From: Ostreococcus lucimarinus CCE9901
Taxonomy: Eukaryota > Chlorophyta > Mamiellophyceae > Mamiellales > Bathycoccaceae
Direction of reading: 5' to 3'
Assembly (NCBI RefSeq): GCF_000092065.1
Contig: NC_009357.1
Span: 682,001-746,000 of the forward strand
Length of the DNA stretch: 64,000 bases
Under the pieces are notes generated by a model, which saw only the letters and a program-made list of their open reading frames with translations, searched no databases and was not told where the DNA came from. The position numbers were made by a program, and so were the translations under genes. Shown here piece by piece: positions 7,097-16,992 of this stretch (its first letter is position 1; each line of letters starts with the position of its first letter).

Positions 7097-9775
7097 ATGA
7101 GCGGTGCTCGACGACGCGGACGAAGCGTCGACGACTCGGGCGAGGATAGGGCGGCGAAGCGAGAGAAGACGGGCGCGGATGCGGCGACGACGACGGCCAA
7201 GACGACGCCGAGCTTGAAGTTTACCCTGAAGAAATCGTCTTCGATCGTCGACGGCGCGGAGCCGGTGACGCGCGAGGACGACGGTGGTGCGATCGAAGAC
7301 GTCAAGGATGAAGTCGTGGACGCGGCAGAGGCGCGACCGAGGCTGAAGCTGAGCGTGAAGATGAAGAGACGGCACGAACACGCCCCCAAGGTGAGCTTTC
7401 TGAGCGAAGACGCTGAATTGAACGACGACGGACCGAGCGAGAGCGATAGCGAGCTCGAGGACGCGCTGTGGAAAGGAGGGGATGGATTCGGAGAGAATGA
7501 TTTCAGTGAGTTGGAACTGAAGCCCGATCACGCGAATCGGCCGCTGTGGGTTTGCGACGACGGGAGAATTTTTTTAGAATCGTTTTCACCCGTGTACAAG
7601 GCGGCGTATGACTTTTTAATCTCCGTCGCAGAACCGGTGTGTCGACCGGCGAATATGCACGAATACGTGTTGACGCCGCATTCTTTGTACGCGGCGGTGT
7701 CGGTAGGACTTGAAACGTCGACGATTTTGTCGGTGTTGGATAGATTGAGCAAGACGAGACTGAGCGACGAGATTCACGACTTTGTGCACGAGTGCACAGA
7801 AAATTACGGCAAGGTTAAGCTGGTTTTGCAGAGGAACAAATTTTACTTGGAGTCGAATGATCCCAAGATTTTGAAAGAATTGCTACAAGATGACGTCATT
7901 CGCGCCGCGCGAGTGGCGGGTTCGGCGAACGCGTCGTTTCACGTGTCGCACGCGCTCAAGGAAAAAGGGGCGCAAAAATTAGTCGACATCACCGAAGCGG
8001 AGCAAGGCGACGCCATGGAAGGCGTGGATGTTCCGGCTGATGGAATGGATGTGAAGTACCAGCAGGAATTCCTCCCAGAATACGATCCTGATCGACAGAT
8101 GCATAGTTTTGAGATTGAGGCGAGGCAAGTCGAACACGTCAAGCAGCGATGCCTTCCGGGTAACCTCGGATACCCGACTCTTGAGGAGTATGATTTTAGG
8201 AACGACACGCGGAATCCGGACTTAGGTATCGAGCTTAAACCAATGACTCGCATTCGTCCTTATCAGGAAAAGTCGTTGTCGAAGATGTTTGGTAATGGAC
8301 GAGCCAGAAGCGGGATCATCGTGCTCCCGTGCGGTGCCGGCAAGAGTTTGACTGGCATCGCGGCGGCTGCTCGAATACGTAAATCATGTTTGTGTTTATG
8401 CACATCAAGTGTGAGTGTTGATCAATGGGCGGCGCAGTTCAAGCTCTGGACTAACTTGACCGATGCTCACATCGTGCGCTTCACGTCGCAAAACAAGGAC
8501 GATTTCCCGCCACCCGACGAAGCATGCGTATGCGTTACAACATATAACATGGTGAGCGCCGGCGGTAAGCGCAGCGAGGGTAGCGAACGGATCCTCGAGG
8601 CGATTCGATCGCGAGAGTGGGGATGCATGTTACTAGATGAAGTGCACGTAGTACCAGCGGCGATGTTCCGCAAGGTCATTGGGATCACAAAGGCGCACTG
8701 TAAACTCGGACTCACTGCAACGCTTGTGCGTGAAGACGACAAGGTGGATCATCTGAACTTTTTGATTGGACCTAAACTTTATGAAGCAAACTGGTTAGAT
8801 TTACAACGCGATGGACATATCGCGAACGTGCAATGCGTCGAGGTTTGGTGCCCGATGACGGCCGAGTTCTTCCGCAAGTACTGCGATCCAAACTTCAATA
8901 ACAAAAAGCAAGTCTTGTACTGCATGAATCCGAATAAGTTCATGGCTTGTCAGTTTTTGATGCAATTCCACGAGCAGCAGCGCAAGGACAAAGTCATTGT
9001 GTTCAGTGATAACATCTTTGCGTTGAGAGAGTACGCAACCGCGTTGCGCAGGCCGCTGATTTACGGCGATACATCACACGCCGAACGCACGCGAGTATTG
9101 CACGCCTTCAAGTATAGCAACGAAATCAACACCATTTTCCTTTCCAAAGTTGGTGATAACTCCATTGATATCCCCGAGGCAAATGTCATTATTCAAATTT
9201 CTTCACACGCAGGCAGTCGTCGCCAAGAAGCTCAGCGTTTAGGTCGAATTCTACGTCCAAAGGCGGCGCAACTGAGTGGGAAGAAGACAAACGCAGACGA
9301 ACATAATGCATTCTTCTATTCTTTGGTATCGACCGACACGGCCGAAATGTACTACAGTACAAAGAGACAGCAGTTCTTGATTCAGCAAGGTTATGCCTTC
9401 AAGGTGGTGACTGATTTGATCGGTCCTCAAGATAAACCGCAGCTCATGTACTCGACACAGGAGAAGCAACTCGACCTTCTCGCGAAAGTTTTGAGCGCCG
9501 GCGAGGCTGAAGCGGGTGAGGAAGTGCTTCCAGAGGATGAAGATGCGATTAGACAAGCTCATAAACCAGTGGGTGCCGCGCGTAGGACAGCGGGCTCAAT
9601 AACTGCGCTGTCTGGCGCCGATGGTGCATATCTCGAATTTGATGCGCAACGCGGCGGCGCAAAGAAGAAGGCTAGCTTTCAACGAGCGTCTGGGGCGCCG
9701 AGAGCGGTGAAGCCGAAGAATTCAATCTTGCGCGAGCGAGACGCGATGTTGCGCGGCAAGAAGAAATTAGCATAG
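7097..9775 (+). CDS. XPB: TFIIH helicase/translocase subunit XPB (ERCC3/Ssl2)
   Basis: 892 aa, single exon. The acidic and basic N-terminal ~130 residues precede the XPB N-terminal (MTD-like) region (about 150-310). Then come the damage-recognition part and two RecA-like domains: Walker A LPCGAGKS near 412, the DEVH box near 515, the RED motif (VREDDK) and the motif VI QEAQRLGRILRPK. XPB is a 3'-5' DNA translocase of TFIIH that opens promoters for Pol II and acts in nucleotide excision repair. The N-terminus holds two short basic-hydrophobic strings (SLKFTLKKS near residue 40 and RLKLSVKMKRR near 80) that resemble one in the bromodomain gene downstream. The start is the only ATG that fits the short gap to HAT1. 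Confidence 0.97.
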   Translation: MSGARRRGRSVDDSGEDRAAKREKTGADAATTTAKTTPSLKFTLKKSSSIVDGAEPVTREDDGGAIEDVKDEVVDAAEARPRLKLSVKMKRRHEHAPKVSFLSEDAELNDDGPSESDSELEDALWKGGDGFGENDFSELELKPDHANRPLWVCDDGRIFLESFSPVYKAAYDFLISVAEPVCRPANMHEYVLTPHSLYAAVSVGLETSTILSVLDRLSKTRLSDEIHDFVHECTENYGKVKLVLQRNKFYLESNDPKILKELLQDDVIRAARVAGSANASFHVSHALKEKGAQKLVDITEAEQGDAMEGVDVPADGMDVKYQQEFLPEYDPDRQMHSFEIEARQVEHVKQRCLPGNLGYPTLEEYDFRNDTRNPDLGIELKPMTRIRPYQEKSLSKMFGNGRARSGIIVLPCGAGKSLTGIAAAARIRKSCLCLCTSSVSVDQWAAQFKLWTNLTDAHIVRFTSQNKDDFPPPDEACVCVTTYNMVSAGGKRSEGSERILEAIRSREWGCMLLDEVHVVPAAMFRKVIGITKAHCKLGLTATLVREDDKVDHLNFLIGPKLYEANWLDLQRDGHIANVQCVEVWCPMTAEFFRKYCDPNFNNKKQVLYCMNPNKFMACQFLMQFHEQQRKDKVIVFSDNIFALREYATALRRPLIYGDTSHAERTRVLHAFKYSNEINTIFLSKVGDNSIDIPEANVIIQISSHAGSRRQEAQRLGRILRPKAAQLSGKKTNADEHNAFFYSLVSTDTAEMYYSTKRQQFLIQQGYAFKVVTDLIGPQDKPQLMYSTQEKQLDLLAKVLSAGEAEAGEEVLPEDEDAIRQAHKPVGAARRTAGSITALSGADGAYLEFDAQRGGAKKKASFQRASGAPRAVKPKNSILRERDAMLRGKKKLA

Positions 9776-9813
9776 CTTTATAGATTATAATTACAACGCT
9801 TAGACTAGTAGTA

Positions 9814-12800
9814 CTAGAACGTGAAGAAGTAGTGAACATTCTCACGTGTCTTCTTCAACCATAGTTTGAATTTCGCTCCACGTGAGAGAAATGGCTTACG
9901 GTAGACGTATTCGGCATCCTTTGCCGTCTCTAACCCAGGCACGGGACCAGAAATGAGACCTAATTCTCGGAGTCGAGCAAAAAAATGTCTCTTTGCGTCA
10001 GACTGCGTACATTTACTTCGCCTGGTGGCGATTTGAATGAAAACGCTGAGCAAGAAACCATTCTTCATGTCGACGATCATTTCAATCTTTGGAGGGCATC
10101 CTTTCCATCGGATCTCATCTGTCTCGTCCCAAGTGAATTTTTTCAGATTTGTCCTCGCATCAGCTTCACCATCCTCCATTTCTGGGTTCGCCACATGCAA
10201 GAACGCAGTCATGGCTTTCTGATTAAATCGACAGTTCATCGTGTACCGAATGGACAAGATTCCCGCTGATTTTGATCCGGCATACTTGATCAATCGATTG
10301 AATGACGCACCCAATGCGAACCACCAGAGCATATTTAAGATGAACATGACCATTGGAGTCTGTACGTACCAATCGAAAGCCTTGACCGACCAGTCGATGT
10401 CAGCCGCAACGCCGAGATACAAACCGTGCAATCGATCAAGAATTGCAAAAGCGAGAGATCCAGCCAACACTACTTGCATGATCTCAAGGGACGTCGATGC
10501 GCGCTCATTTGCGCGGAAAACTTCTTCAAGGTTCTGCGTGTTGTTTGACACCGCCTCGTTCACCTTGAACTCTTTGTTTTCTTGAATGACATCGGCGGCA
10601 CTTTTCAACGCTTGCAACTCACCGCTCGCGCCGTCTAAGCTTTTGCGAATATCTCGAATGCGTCGCTCAAGGCGAAAGTTTGTATCATCGAGCTGCAGTA
10701 TTTTAGACAAGCGCTTCAATACTTGATCGTTTATTGCCATTGGTGCCGTCTCAGTGAGAGATTCAAGGAGATAGCTATGAATTTCCCGCATGAGAATGAT
10801 ATCTGCCGATACATTTGACATGAGTTCGCGAATTTTGAAGATATTGTTTGGATCGGCGTCATGATTGCGTATGAGATGATCGATTTCTCCGAGCGTGTCC
10901 ACGGTGACAAATGTTTGCCTATAGAGCGCCTGAATGAACATATTTCGTGACATCATGGACATGTATTGTAATACCAAGGGTTCAAATTTTTCGGTATTCT
11001 TTGAGCAGAGAATCATACCGGTTGAGCCGATGATGATCAATTCATCATCTCGCGATAGTTGAAAACCACACTCTACTTCACCGATGATCTGCCGAATCTC
11101 ATTTTCCATGTCTTCCATATCAAGCAGCTCATGCGCCATGGGCATCTCTTCTTGACCTCTCTTGTTGATTCTACTCGTGAAGAACACGTTGAACTTTTCG
11201 CGATTCATCGCATCGCCCATGTGCACTAAATCCAGCAAGTGTCGCTGATGGTCGGTGAGTAAATTACCAATGACTTCGCTTGAATCCGTGCCGATATCAC
11301 GAAGCAAACGTGCGAGGTGATCGAGCGAAAAGTTGTTGCCATCGGTCACTTTCATCATACCGTCGAGCGTCAAGCCGTAAAGCATGAAGCCTTCTTCACT
11401 CACGTGGATGCCGAAGTTTTCAATTTGCACAATTCCAGGTTCTTCTTCGTACTGTACCTCGGCTTCGAAGTTCACGTACGACGTTTCTTCGAAATCTAGC
11501 ACGTTGACCCGCGTCAAACCATCGACTTTGCCTTGGAAGCATGGGTTGTTGGGATCTTTGTCCATTTCGCTCGTAAAGTAGCCGCCAGCAACGCGGTCCG
11601 TCGAACCTAGCTTGTCATTCAGACTCAACACCTGATTCGCGCCCATAGGAATCCATTCACCAACCATCAATCGCAATCTATCGAATGACAACTGCTCATC
11701 CAGCTCGTCTCTGATGGTGCCCGTTGCTTTGACGAGTGCGGCGGTCTTGTGTTTGTTACTAGTGCACTCACGCCCCCACTTTCGCATCGACTTCGGAACG
11801 AACGGAGATGAAACGTACGAAACCTCTTCGATATCGGTGACATCGCTTGATTTCGTGTGACCTGAAGCGCTTTGGAGATAAAAAGTATCCGCTTTGGCGT
11901 CCCATTTTGCGACAAACAGGTTTCTTGGTGAAGGCTGCAATTTATCGGAGTACACGACTTCTTCGATGGCGGCTCTATCACGACGACGGAGGTGCGTTTT
12001 GAGGTGTAAATATCCCTCTTTTGTCAATCGGTAAGCCGTAGAGGTGCTATACTTCGTCGAACTCATCTTCATGCTCGATAAGAATCCAACTTGACACATA
12101 TCGTCGAGGTCGTCGACGCCTTCTTGAGAAATATTCAACCAAACGCGCTTAGATCCCATGGTCTCGGCCAAAGGTGCGTAATCGTAATTCAGCGCACCAG
12201 CACGAATACATTCATAAATCAAAACCAAGAGCTGGGTCTTTCGTACCCAAAGCTCGCTGTCTTCGGCCAAGCCTGGAAACGCATCTCTGTTCGCGTCCGC
12301 CGTGTACACCGACACGAGGAACAACAAACGCGTGTGCTCAACGCCAATCTCTTCTTCAGAGCCTTGAAACTGTTTTTTTGTTGGTTTCTGCGCGCTATGC
12401 TTACGCAAAGCTCGCATGATAGCCATCGGATTGAAATCTTCGCCACTCTTCTCATCGTTCGTTTCGAGTTCGAGCAGCGATTGTGCAATCACTTTATCTT
12501 TCTCCATTTTCGAATCCATCGCCTTTTGTAGCGACTCCTGCATCTGCTTGCTCAACATCTGATCAATCTTCTTCGTGTAATTATCGTACATCGCAATGAG
12601 AGCCAATCCAGCTACGTCCAATCTGTGTCCGCGCGCCGTATTCGTTCGCAACAACTCCAACTTTGTCAGCGCCTTCGCCATCGCCAGCGACGTTTGCATG
12701 TGAACCAACAACCGCCGCCAGAGCTTACGATACTTCGTTCGCGAGCTCGCGTGCGCTTGGGCGAAGCGGGACTTTACACCATCGCTCAGGGCGAGGTAGC

Positions 12801-12987
12801 GTCTTCGCGAGCACTCCGCGAAGAGCTCGGGCTTCACGAGCACGACGTCCTCCTCCGGGAAAGCCTTCACCATGACGATTCGCGGCGGTGGTACCCACGC
12901 CGGGTCTTCAGAACGACGCGCCATGATCTTCCGCGCGCGTCGGTCCGTCCTGCGTCGCTCGCGCGCGTCCTCAACGACCGATTCCAA
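9814..12987 (-). CDS. Large conserved-looking unknown protein with C-terminal membrane segments
   Basis: 1057 aa, no intron; function not recognised. The N-terminal ~330 residues are helical and charged and include a stretch that could be a winged helix (VGFLSSMKMSS... YRLTKEGYLHLKTHLRRRDR, residues ~305-345). A middle region (about 430-720) looks globular and mixed alpha/beta. Near 760-830 there is a predicted coiled coil. Two hydrophobic segments follow at about 836-862 (LEIMQVVLAGSLAFAILDRL) and 874-898 (MVMFILNMLWWFALGASF), so the protein is probably anchored in a membrane near its C-terminus, with a ~155-residue soluble tail. Codon use and GC content look lower than in the genes around it. 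It ends 38 bp from the end of XPB (convergent). Confidence 0.75.
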   Translation of the reverse strand: MESVVEDARERRRTDRRARKIMARRSEDPAWVPPPRIVMVKAFPEEDVVLVKPELFAECSRRRYLALSDGVKSRFAQAHASSRTKYRKLWRRLLVHMQTSLAMAKALTKLELLRTNTARGHRLDVAGLALIAMYDNYTKKIDQMLSKQMQESLQKAMDSKMEKDKVIAQSLLELETNDEKSGEDFNPMAIMRALRKHSAQKPTKKQFQGSEEEIGVEHTRLLFLVSVYTADANRDAFPGLAEDSELWVRKTQLLVLIYECIRAGALNYDYAPLAETMGSKRVWLNISQEGVDDLDDMCQVGFLSSMKMSSTKYSTSTAYRLTKEGYLHLKTHLRRRDRAAIEEVVYSDKLQPSPRNLFVAKWDAKADTFYLQSASGHTKSSDVTDIEEVSYVSSPFVPKSMRKWGRECTSNKHKTAALVKATGTIRDELDEQLSFDRLRLMVGEWIPMGANQVLSLNDKLGSTDRVAGGYFTSEMDKDPNNPCFQGKVDGLTRVNVLDFEETSYVNFEAEVQYEEEPGIVQIENFGIHVSEEGFMLYGLTLDGMMKVTDGNNFSLDHLARLLRDIGTDSSEVIGNLLTDHQRHLLDLVHMGDAMNREKFNVFFTSRINKRGQEEMPMAHELLDMEDMENEIRQIIGEVECGFQLSRDDELIIIGSTGMILCSKNTEKFEPLVLQYMSMMSRNMFIQALYRQTFVTVDTLGEIDHLIRNHDADPNNIFKIRELMSNVSADIILMREIHSYLLESLTETAPMAINDQVLKRLSKILQLDDTNFRLERRIRDIRKSLDGASGELQALKSAADVIQENKEFKVNEAVSNNTQNLEEVFRANERASTSLEIMQVVLAGSLAFAILDRLHGLYLGVAADIDWSVKAFDWYVQTPMVMFILNMLWWFALGASFNRLIKYAGSKSAGILSIRYTMNCRFNQKAMTAFLHVANPEMEDGEADARTNLKKFTWDETDEIRWKGCPPKIEMIVDMKNGFLLSVFIQIATRRSKCTQSDAKRHFFARLRELGLISGPVPGLETAKDAEYVYRKPFLSRGAKFKLWLKKTRENVHYFFTF

Positions 12988-13279
12988 AAATCAAATTGAA
13001 TTCTCAATCAGCCCAACGACTGACGATCGACGCAGCGCCGCGCTCCCGCTCGATCGCGCGCCCTCGCGCGCGCGCTTAACGCTCGCGCGCGTCCTCGGCG
13101 AGCTTTTCGCGCGTCGAACACCGCGCAAAGCGCGCGTCGTCGCGTAATGCAGCGATGATGTCCCGCGCACGATGGCGCGGTCCCGACCGCACACGCCCGC
13201 GCTCGTCCGCGACGCGGCGGTCGTCGCGAGACCGTTCGCGCGCGCGACGCGCGCGACGCGCGCGGCGTTCGCGCGCGCG

Positions 13280-15163
13280 ATGGCGAGCGATGGCGCGGGC
13301 GAGGCGCCGAGGAAGCTGCCGAAGTTGACGTTCAAGCTCAAGCTCAGCGCGGCGGCGACCGCGCGACGCGACGACGGCGAGGACGCGCGCCGAGGGAAGC
13401 GACGGCGAGAGGACGATGAGACGAGCGAGGATGATCGGCGGATGCGGGAGCTGAAGATGAAGGCGGCGCGGTTGAGTCGGATGCTGCCGAACGGCGAGGT
13501 CGCGGGGACGCGGGGCGGAGCGGACGGCGGCGACGAACGCGACGGGAGCGAACGCGTGATCGAGCGCGCGGCGCCGAGCGGCGCGCCGAGTGGTTTGTCG
13601 AGAGGAACGGCGCCGAGGGCGGCTATTTTCGATCACGTTGGGTTCAGGGAGGGTGGGACGGAGGCGGCGCCTTCGACGAGCTCTCCGGACGAGGACGGGG
13701 TCGCGGGGCCAGAGGAACCGCGAGTAGGAGGGCAGAATCTGACGCTCGAGCCGCCGAAGGTGAAAAACGAGGGTGCTGTGACGAAGAGGAAGCTGGAGGA
13801 TGCGTTGAATAAGCTGCAGAAATTGGATAAATTTCACATCTTTGCGTATCCCGTGACGGAGGATATTGCTCCGGGGTACTTTTCAATCATCTCTCGGCCG
13901 ATGGATTTCGCCACGCTACGAGCGCACGTGAAGAATAACGATTACTTGAGCATGTATCCGTTTTGCGTCGACGTCGAGACGATGTATCGCAACGCATTAG
14001 CGTATAATCCGCCGTCTACAGAGATTCACCAACAAGCGACTATGATGTTGGAGCGAGCGAGGCGAATGCTGAATAAATTGCGTGGGTTGTCGCCCAACGC
14101 GGGATTCATCAAGCCTCAAAAGCCAAAAACGATCAAGGCAACGCTCAATCGCGCGCCACTGACCGCCAAGCTGTCAAAATCGGCGAACTCGTCGGGCGCT
14201 TTGTTGGCGACAGATGTCGACATGTTTTCAAGCGGCGCAGGCGGTTTACCAGACTTCCCGAACGACGAATCCGTCGGGGTCAATGATTTTAGTTTAGTAG
14301 ACGAAGATGATTTTGGGATTGGTTTAGACACTTTTTTGGACGACGATTCCTTCCCTATGATGGGTATGCAAGCGGACATTGCAGACACGTTTGACATGCA
14401 GGAGGATGACATCGCCACCGGTGACACCGTCTTCGTAAATCCACCTCAACAGATACGACCAAAGACCATGGCGGCGGCGACAAAGCGTCAAACGTTTAAG
14501 ATTCCGCCGCAGTCGAGAAGGCTTAAGCGTCTACCAGAGATCTTTATGCGTCCAGGGCAATTTATCAGTCGACTGCGACAGTCGGGAAACATCTTTGTCT
14601 CGAGCAAAAGTAGCGCCACACTGGACATGTACTCGGCTTCAGTGCGCGCATTTCTTTCGGGAGTACCCGAAGATGCGAGGGATAAGTTTTTGAACGAAAG
14701 GTGGAAGCTGTGCTTGGCGCGACCTGATCCAAAAATGGTCGAGCCGGCGAAACACGCGCCTACTCCCAAGGCGCCCACGCACACTGGTCACAGCCAACTG
14801 CCGTCTTCCACGTCGCAGCAGTATTTCCCGAAACCAGCGAGCGCTAGTCAACTGATGCCGAACGTGAGTTCAGCTGCAAGCCTGGAAACGCTGTTGAAGG
14901 AAAATCCAGACGACCAGAATCACAGTAAACGCGTCCAGTCGGGCCTCGACGGAATGCGAGCGATGCTGCGCGCCGGCGAAGCCCTCCGTGGTGATCCGGT
15001 GCCGTCGAATGAGAATCCATTAGACTCTCTTCCTCGTGGATTCGTGCCCGCAGATGGCACCATGGAGTTCGCGGTGTCATGTCTCGGAAGCACCATCGCC
15101 AAGACGTTGAAGAAATTCAACGTCGATCTCTACCCTGAATCGTCAAACAGAGAACATGAATAG
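13280..15163 (+). CDS. BRD7/BRD9-like bromodomain protein (candidate SWI/SNF subunit)
   Basis: 627 aa from the ATG at 13280 (MASDGAGEAPRK); an in-frame ATG at 13172 adds 36 arginine-rich residues. The bromodomain is at about residues 165-265. It has the BRD7/9-type ZA loop (FAYPVTEDIAPGYFSII followed by RPMDFATL) and the acetyl-lysine asparagine in NALAYNPPS. Upstream is a basic/hydrophobic string (LPKLTFKLKLS). The C-terminal half is mostly disordered and acidic, with a RRLKRLPEIFMRPGQFISRL helix and a last FVPADGTMEFAVSCLGSTIAKTL segment (in two parts) that may be a DUF3512-like end. BRD9 and its plant relatives BRD1/2/13 read acetylated histones as part of SWI/SNF remodellers. That complex membership is inference. 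Confidence 0.82.
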   Translation: MASDGAGEAPRKLPKLTFKLKLSAAATARRDDGEDARRGKRRREDDETSEDDRRMRELKMKAARLSRMLPNGEVAGTRGGADGGDERDGSERVIERAAPSGAPSGLSRGTAPRAAIFDHVGFREGGTEAAPSTSSPDEDGVAGPEEPRVGGQNLTLEPPKVKNEGAVTKRKLEDALNKLQKLDKFHIFAYPVTEDIAPGYFSIISRPMDFATLRAHVKNNDYLSMYPFCVDVETMYRNALAYNPPSTEIHQQATMMLERARRMLNKLRGLSPNAGFIKPQKPKTIKATLNRAPLTAKLSKSANSSGALLATDVDMFSSGAGGLPDFPNDESVGVNDFSLVDEDDFGIGLDTFLDDDSFPMMGMQADIADTFDMQEDDIATGDTVFVNPPQQIRPKTMAAATKRQTFKIPPQSRRLKRLPEIFMRPGQFISRLRQSGNIFVSSKSSATLDMYSASVRAFLSGVPEDARDKFLNERWKLCLARPDPKMVEPAKHAPTPKAPTHTGHSQLPSSTSQQYFPKPASASQLMPNVSSAASLETLLKENPDDQNHSKRVQSGLDGMRAMLRAGEALRGDPVPSNENPLDSLPRGFVPADGTMEFAVSCLGSTIAKTLKKFNVDLYPESSNREHE

Positions 15164-15254
15164 GAACATGAACATGATTGCACAGAACATTGTATTATTA
15201 CAGCACGATTTGAAGAAATATATTATACACTCTTCGTTCCATTCCCCGAACGCG

Positions 15255-15626
15255 TCATTCGTTGTCGTCATCGTCGTCGTCATCGAGCGTCCCCGCGCGT
15301 CGCTTGACCGGGACGAAGGCCTTACCATCAACGGTCAACGCCGACAATAAAACGCGCGATTCGCGCTCAACTGGCGCACCGCCCACACACACACGTCCGT
15401 CTTTGATCATGTCATCCACATCCGACCTCGTCTTTGCGTAGCCGTGCTTTATGAGCATTTTATCGACGCGTTTTCTTTTCGCGGATTCAAACGTCGCTTC
15501 GTTTTCTTTACCGAAGAGCGAGAATCCCCAGCCTTTCTCGATAGAGCGATCGTCCTTGACGACGATCCAGTCGTCGACATCGTCCACGTTGATCGTTTTC
15601 GCGGCGCTCGCGAGGGCGGGAGACAT
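15255..15626 (-). CDS. Small S4-domain RNA-binding protein
   Basis: 123 aa from the methionine at 15626 (MSPALASAAKTI); a second in-frame start at 15734 would add 36 basic residues that could be a targeting peptide. Residues ~50-105 form an S4 domain: KRKRVDKMLIKHGYAKTRSD followed by VDDMIKDGRVCVGGAPV, the helix-turn-helix plus beta hairpin seen in ribosomal protein S4, pseudouridine synthases and YlmH. There is no catalytic domain. The tail ends in an acidic DDDDDDDNE run. S4 domains bind structured RNA; stand-alone algal and plant versions are often organellar. Its target here is unknown. It is convergent with the bromodomain gene and lies tail-first 130 bp from TOM40 on the same strand. 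Confidence 0.75.
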   Translation of the reverse strand: MSPALASAAKTINVDDVDDWIVVKDDRSIEKGWGFSLFGKENEATFESAKRKRVDKMLIKHGYAKTRSDVDDMIKDGRVCVGGAPVERESRVLLSALTVDGKAFVPVKRRAGTLDDDDDDDNE

Positions 15627-15756
15627 GGCGACCGGACGCGTCGCGCGATTGTGGCGCAACGGTCGAGAGAGTTCAACCGTGTATGGGTGGGCTTTCAAAA
15701 TACTGATCTTTACACGTCGTCGCCTAAAACGCACTGATGAACACTGGTGCGAAAAA

Positions 15757-16749
15757 CTATTCTCCCACGGTCATCCCGAATCCGAACTTGTGGTTTTTGT
15801 TGAAGTGATCGACCTCGGCGGAGAGGATGAGGTTCAACCCGACGTTGAGGCGCTCCTCGAGGTAGGTGGAGACGACGCCGTGGTTGTCAATGCGGCCGCG
15901 AATTCTGCACTGGCGCAAGATGTAATCGTATCCCACGCTCGCTTGTGCGCTACGTTGGTTCCAGTTCCACAAGAAATCGCTCGCCAGCATCGCCTTCTCG
16001 CTAACTTTGGTGCAATACGTGAGCGACAACAGCCCAGTCGTGGCGATTTGCCCGGTGGCGACGGTTTTGTCATCCGCGTATCTCGCCGCGAACCCGACCC
16101 CGGACTTGCCCTGAGTACCCAAATAGAAACCTTCCCCACCCAAGGACAGCGTCGGCGTGACGCTCTGCAAGTAGTTCACCCCGTAAAACTTTCCGCTCCC
16201 GTACTTCAACTGCGCCTGGTAATCCAAACCCTTGAAGTCGGCGTCAAACATCACTTGCGAAAACCCCGGCTCCTTGGTCGATTGCAACTTAAGCGACAAC
16301 CAATCGCTCAAGTCATACTTCACCCTACCACTCACTCTACCATCCGTCAGAATTCTCCCCACGAGCATGTAATCCTGATCGACCACGTTTGCCCCAAACT
16401 CGTACGTCGACGTCGGCAGCTTGACAATCTGCCCTTGCGCCGGCACCTCCACGTTCCCGAGAAAGAACCCGTGGCTCAAGAAGAACTTCTGATTCAGCTG
16501 TTTGTTATAATCAAACCTCGCGCCCTCGAACAGATCCGCCTTCAGCGACATCATCACCTCTCTTTGCATCTCCTCGTACTTCACCGGGCAGGGCAAATCG
16601 CCGTAGTCGACGCGTCCCGTGCGCGGTCCATCGCCGGTTTTCGCCGCGTTCGCCGCCGCTTCCGCCGCGGCGTCGTCGGCGGCGTCGTCGGCGTTCGTCA
16701 TCGGCGGCATCACCGCCGCGGATTCCATGCGCGACGTCGTCAGCCCCAT
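15757..16749 (-). CDS. TOM40: TOM40, mitochondrial outer-membrane protein import channel
   Basis: 330 aa from the methionine at 16749 (MGLTTSRMES). A ~45-residue alanine-rich N-terminus leads into the Porin_3/TOM40 beta barrel: LPCPVKYEEMQREVMMSLKA, then alternating strands such as VSGRVKYDLSDWLSLKLQS, ending with the conserved LNLILSAEVDHFNKNHKFGFGM (two parts: LNLILSAEVDHFNK and NHKFGFGM) strand whose GFG glycines are typical of eukaryotic VDAC/TOM40 barrels. Length and the ending agree with plant and fungal TOM40. It forms the pore through which precursor proteins cross the outer membrane. Start codons of TOM40 and RPL10 are 243 bp apart, divergent, so this gap holds both promoters. Confidence 0.94.
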   Translation of the reverse strand: MGLTTSRMESAAVMPPMTNADDAADDAAAEAAANAAKTGDGPRTGRVDYGDLPCPVKYEEMQREVMMSLKADLFEGARFDYNKQLNQKFFLSHGFFLGNVEVPAQGQIVKLPTSTYEFGANVVDQDYMLVGRILTDGRVSGRVKYDLSDWLSLKLQSTKEPGFSQVMFDADFKGLDYQAQLKYGSGKFYGVNYLQSVTPTLSLGGEGFYLGTQGKSGVGFAARYADDKTVATGQIATTGLLSLTYCTKVSEKAMLASDFLWNWNQRSAQASVGYDYILRQCRIRGRIDNHGVVSTYLEERLNVGLNLILSAEVDHFNKNHKFGFGMTVGE

Positions 16750-16992
16750 GATCGCGCCGCGTACTGCCGCCGCGATCGATCGACGCGATCGTCCGCGCGG
16801 ACGCGTCGGTCGCGCGCGCGCGCGCCGAAGCTCGCGCCGTCGTTCGATCGTCGACGACGAACCTCGAGACGAGGGTCGACGCGATCGCGATTCGAATGAT
16901 GGTCCGTGTGATGCTTCGATCGACGTGAGACGTCGTGCAGTCGCGCCCGGTCGCGCGATCCGTCTCTTCGACGCGCGCGTGAACCCAGAGCC

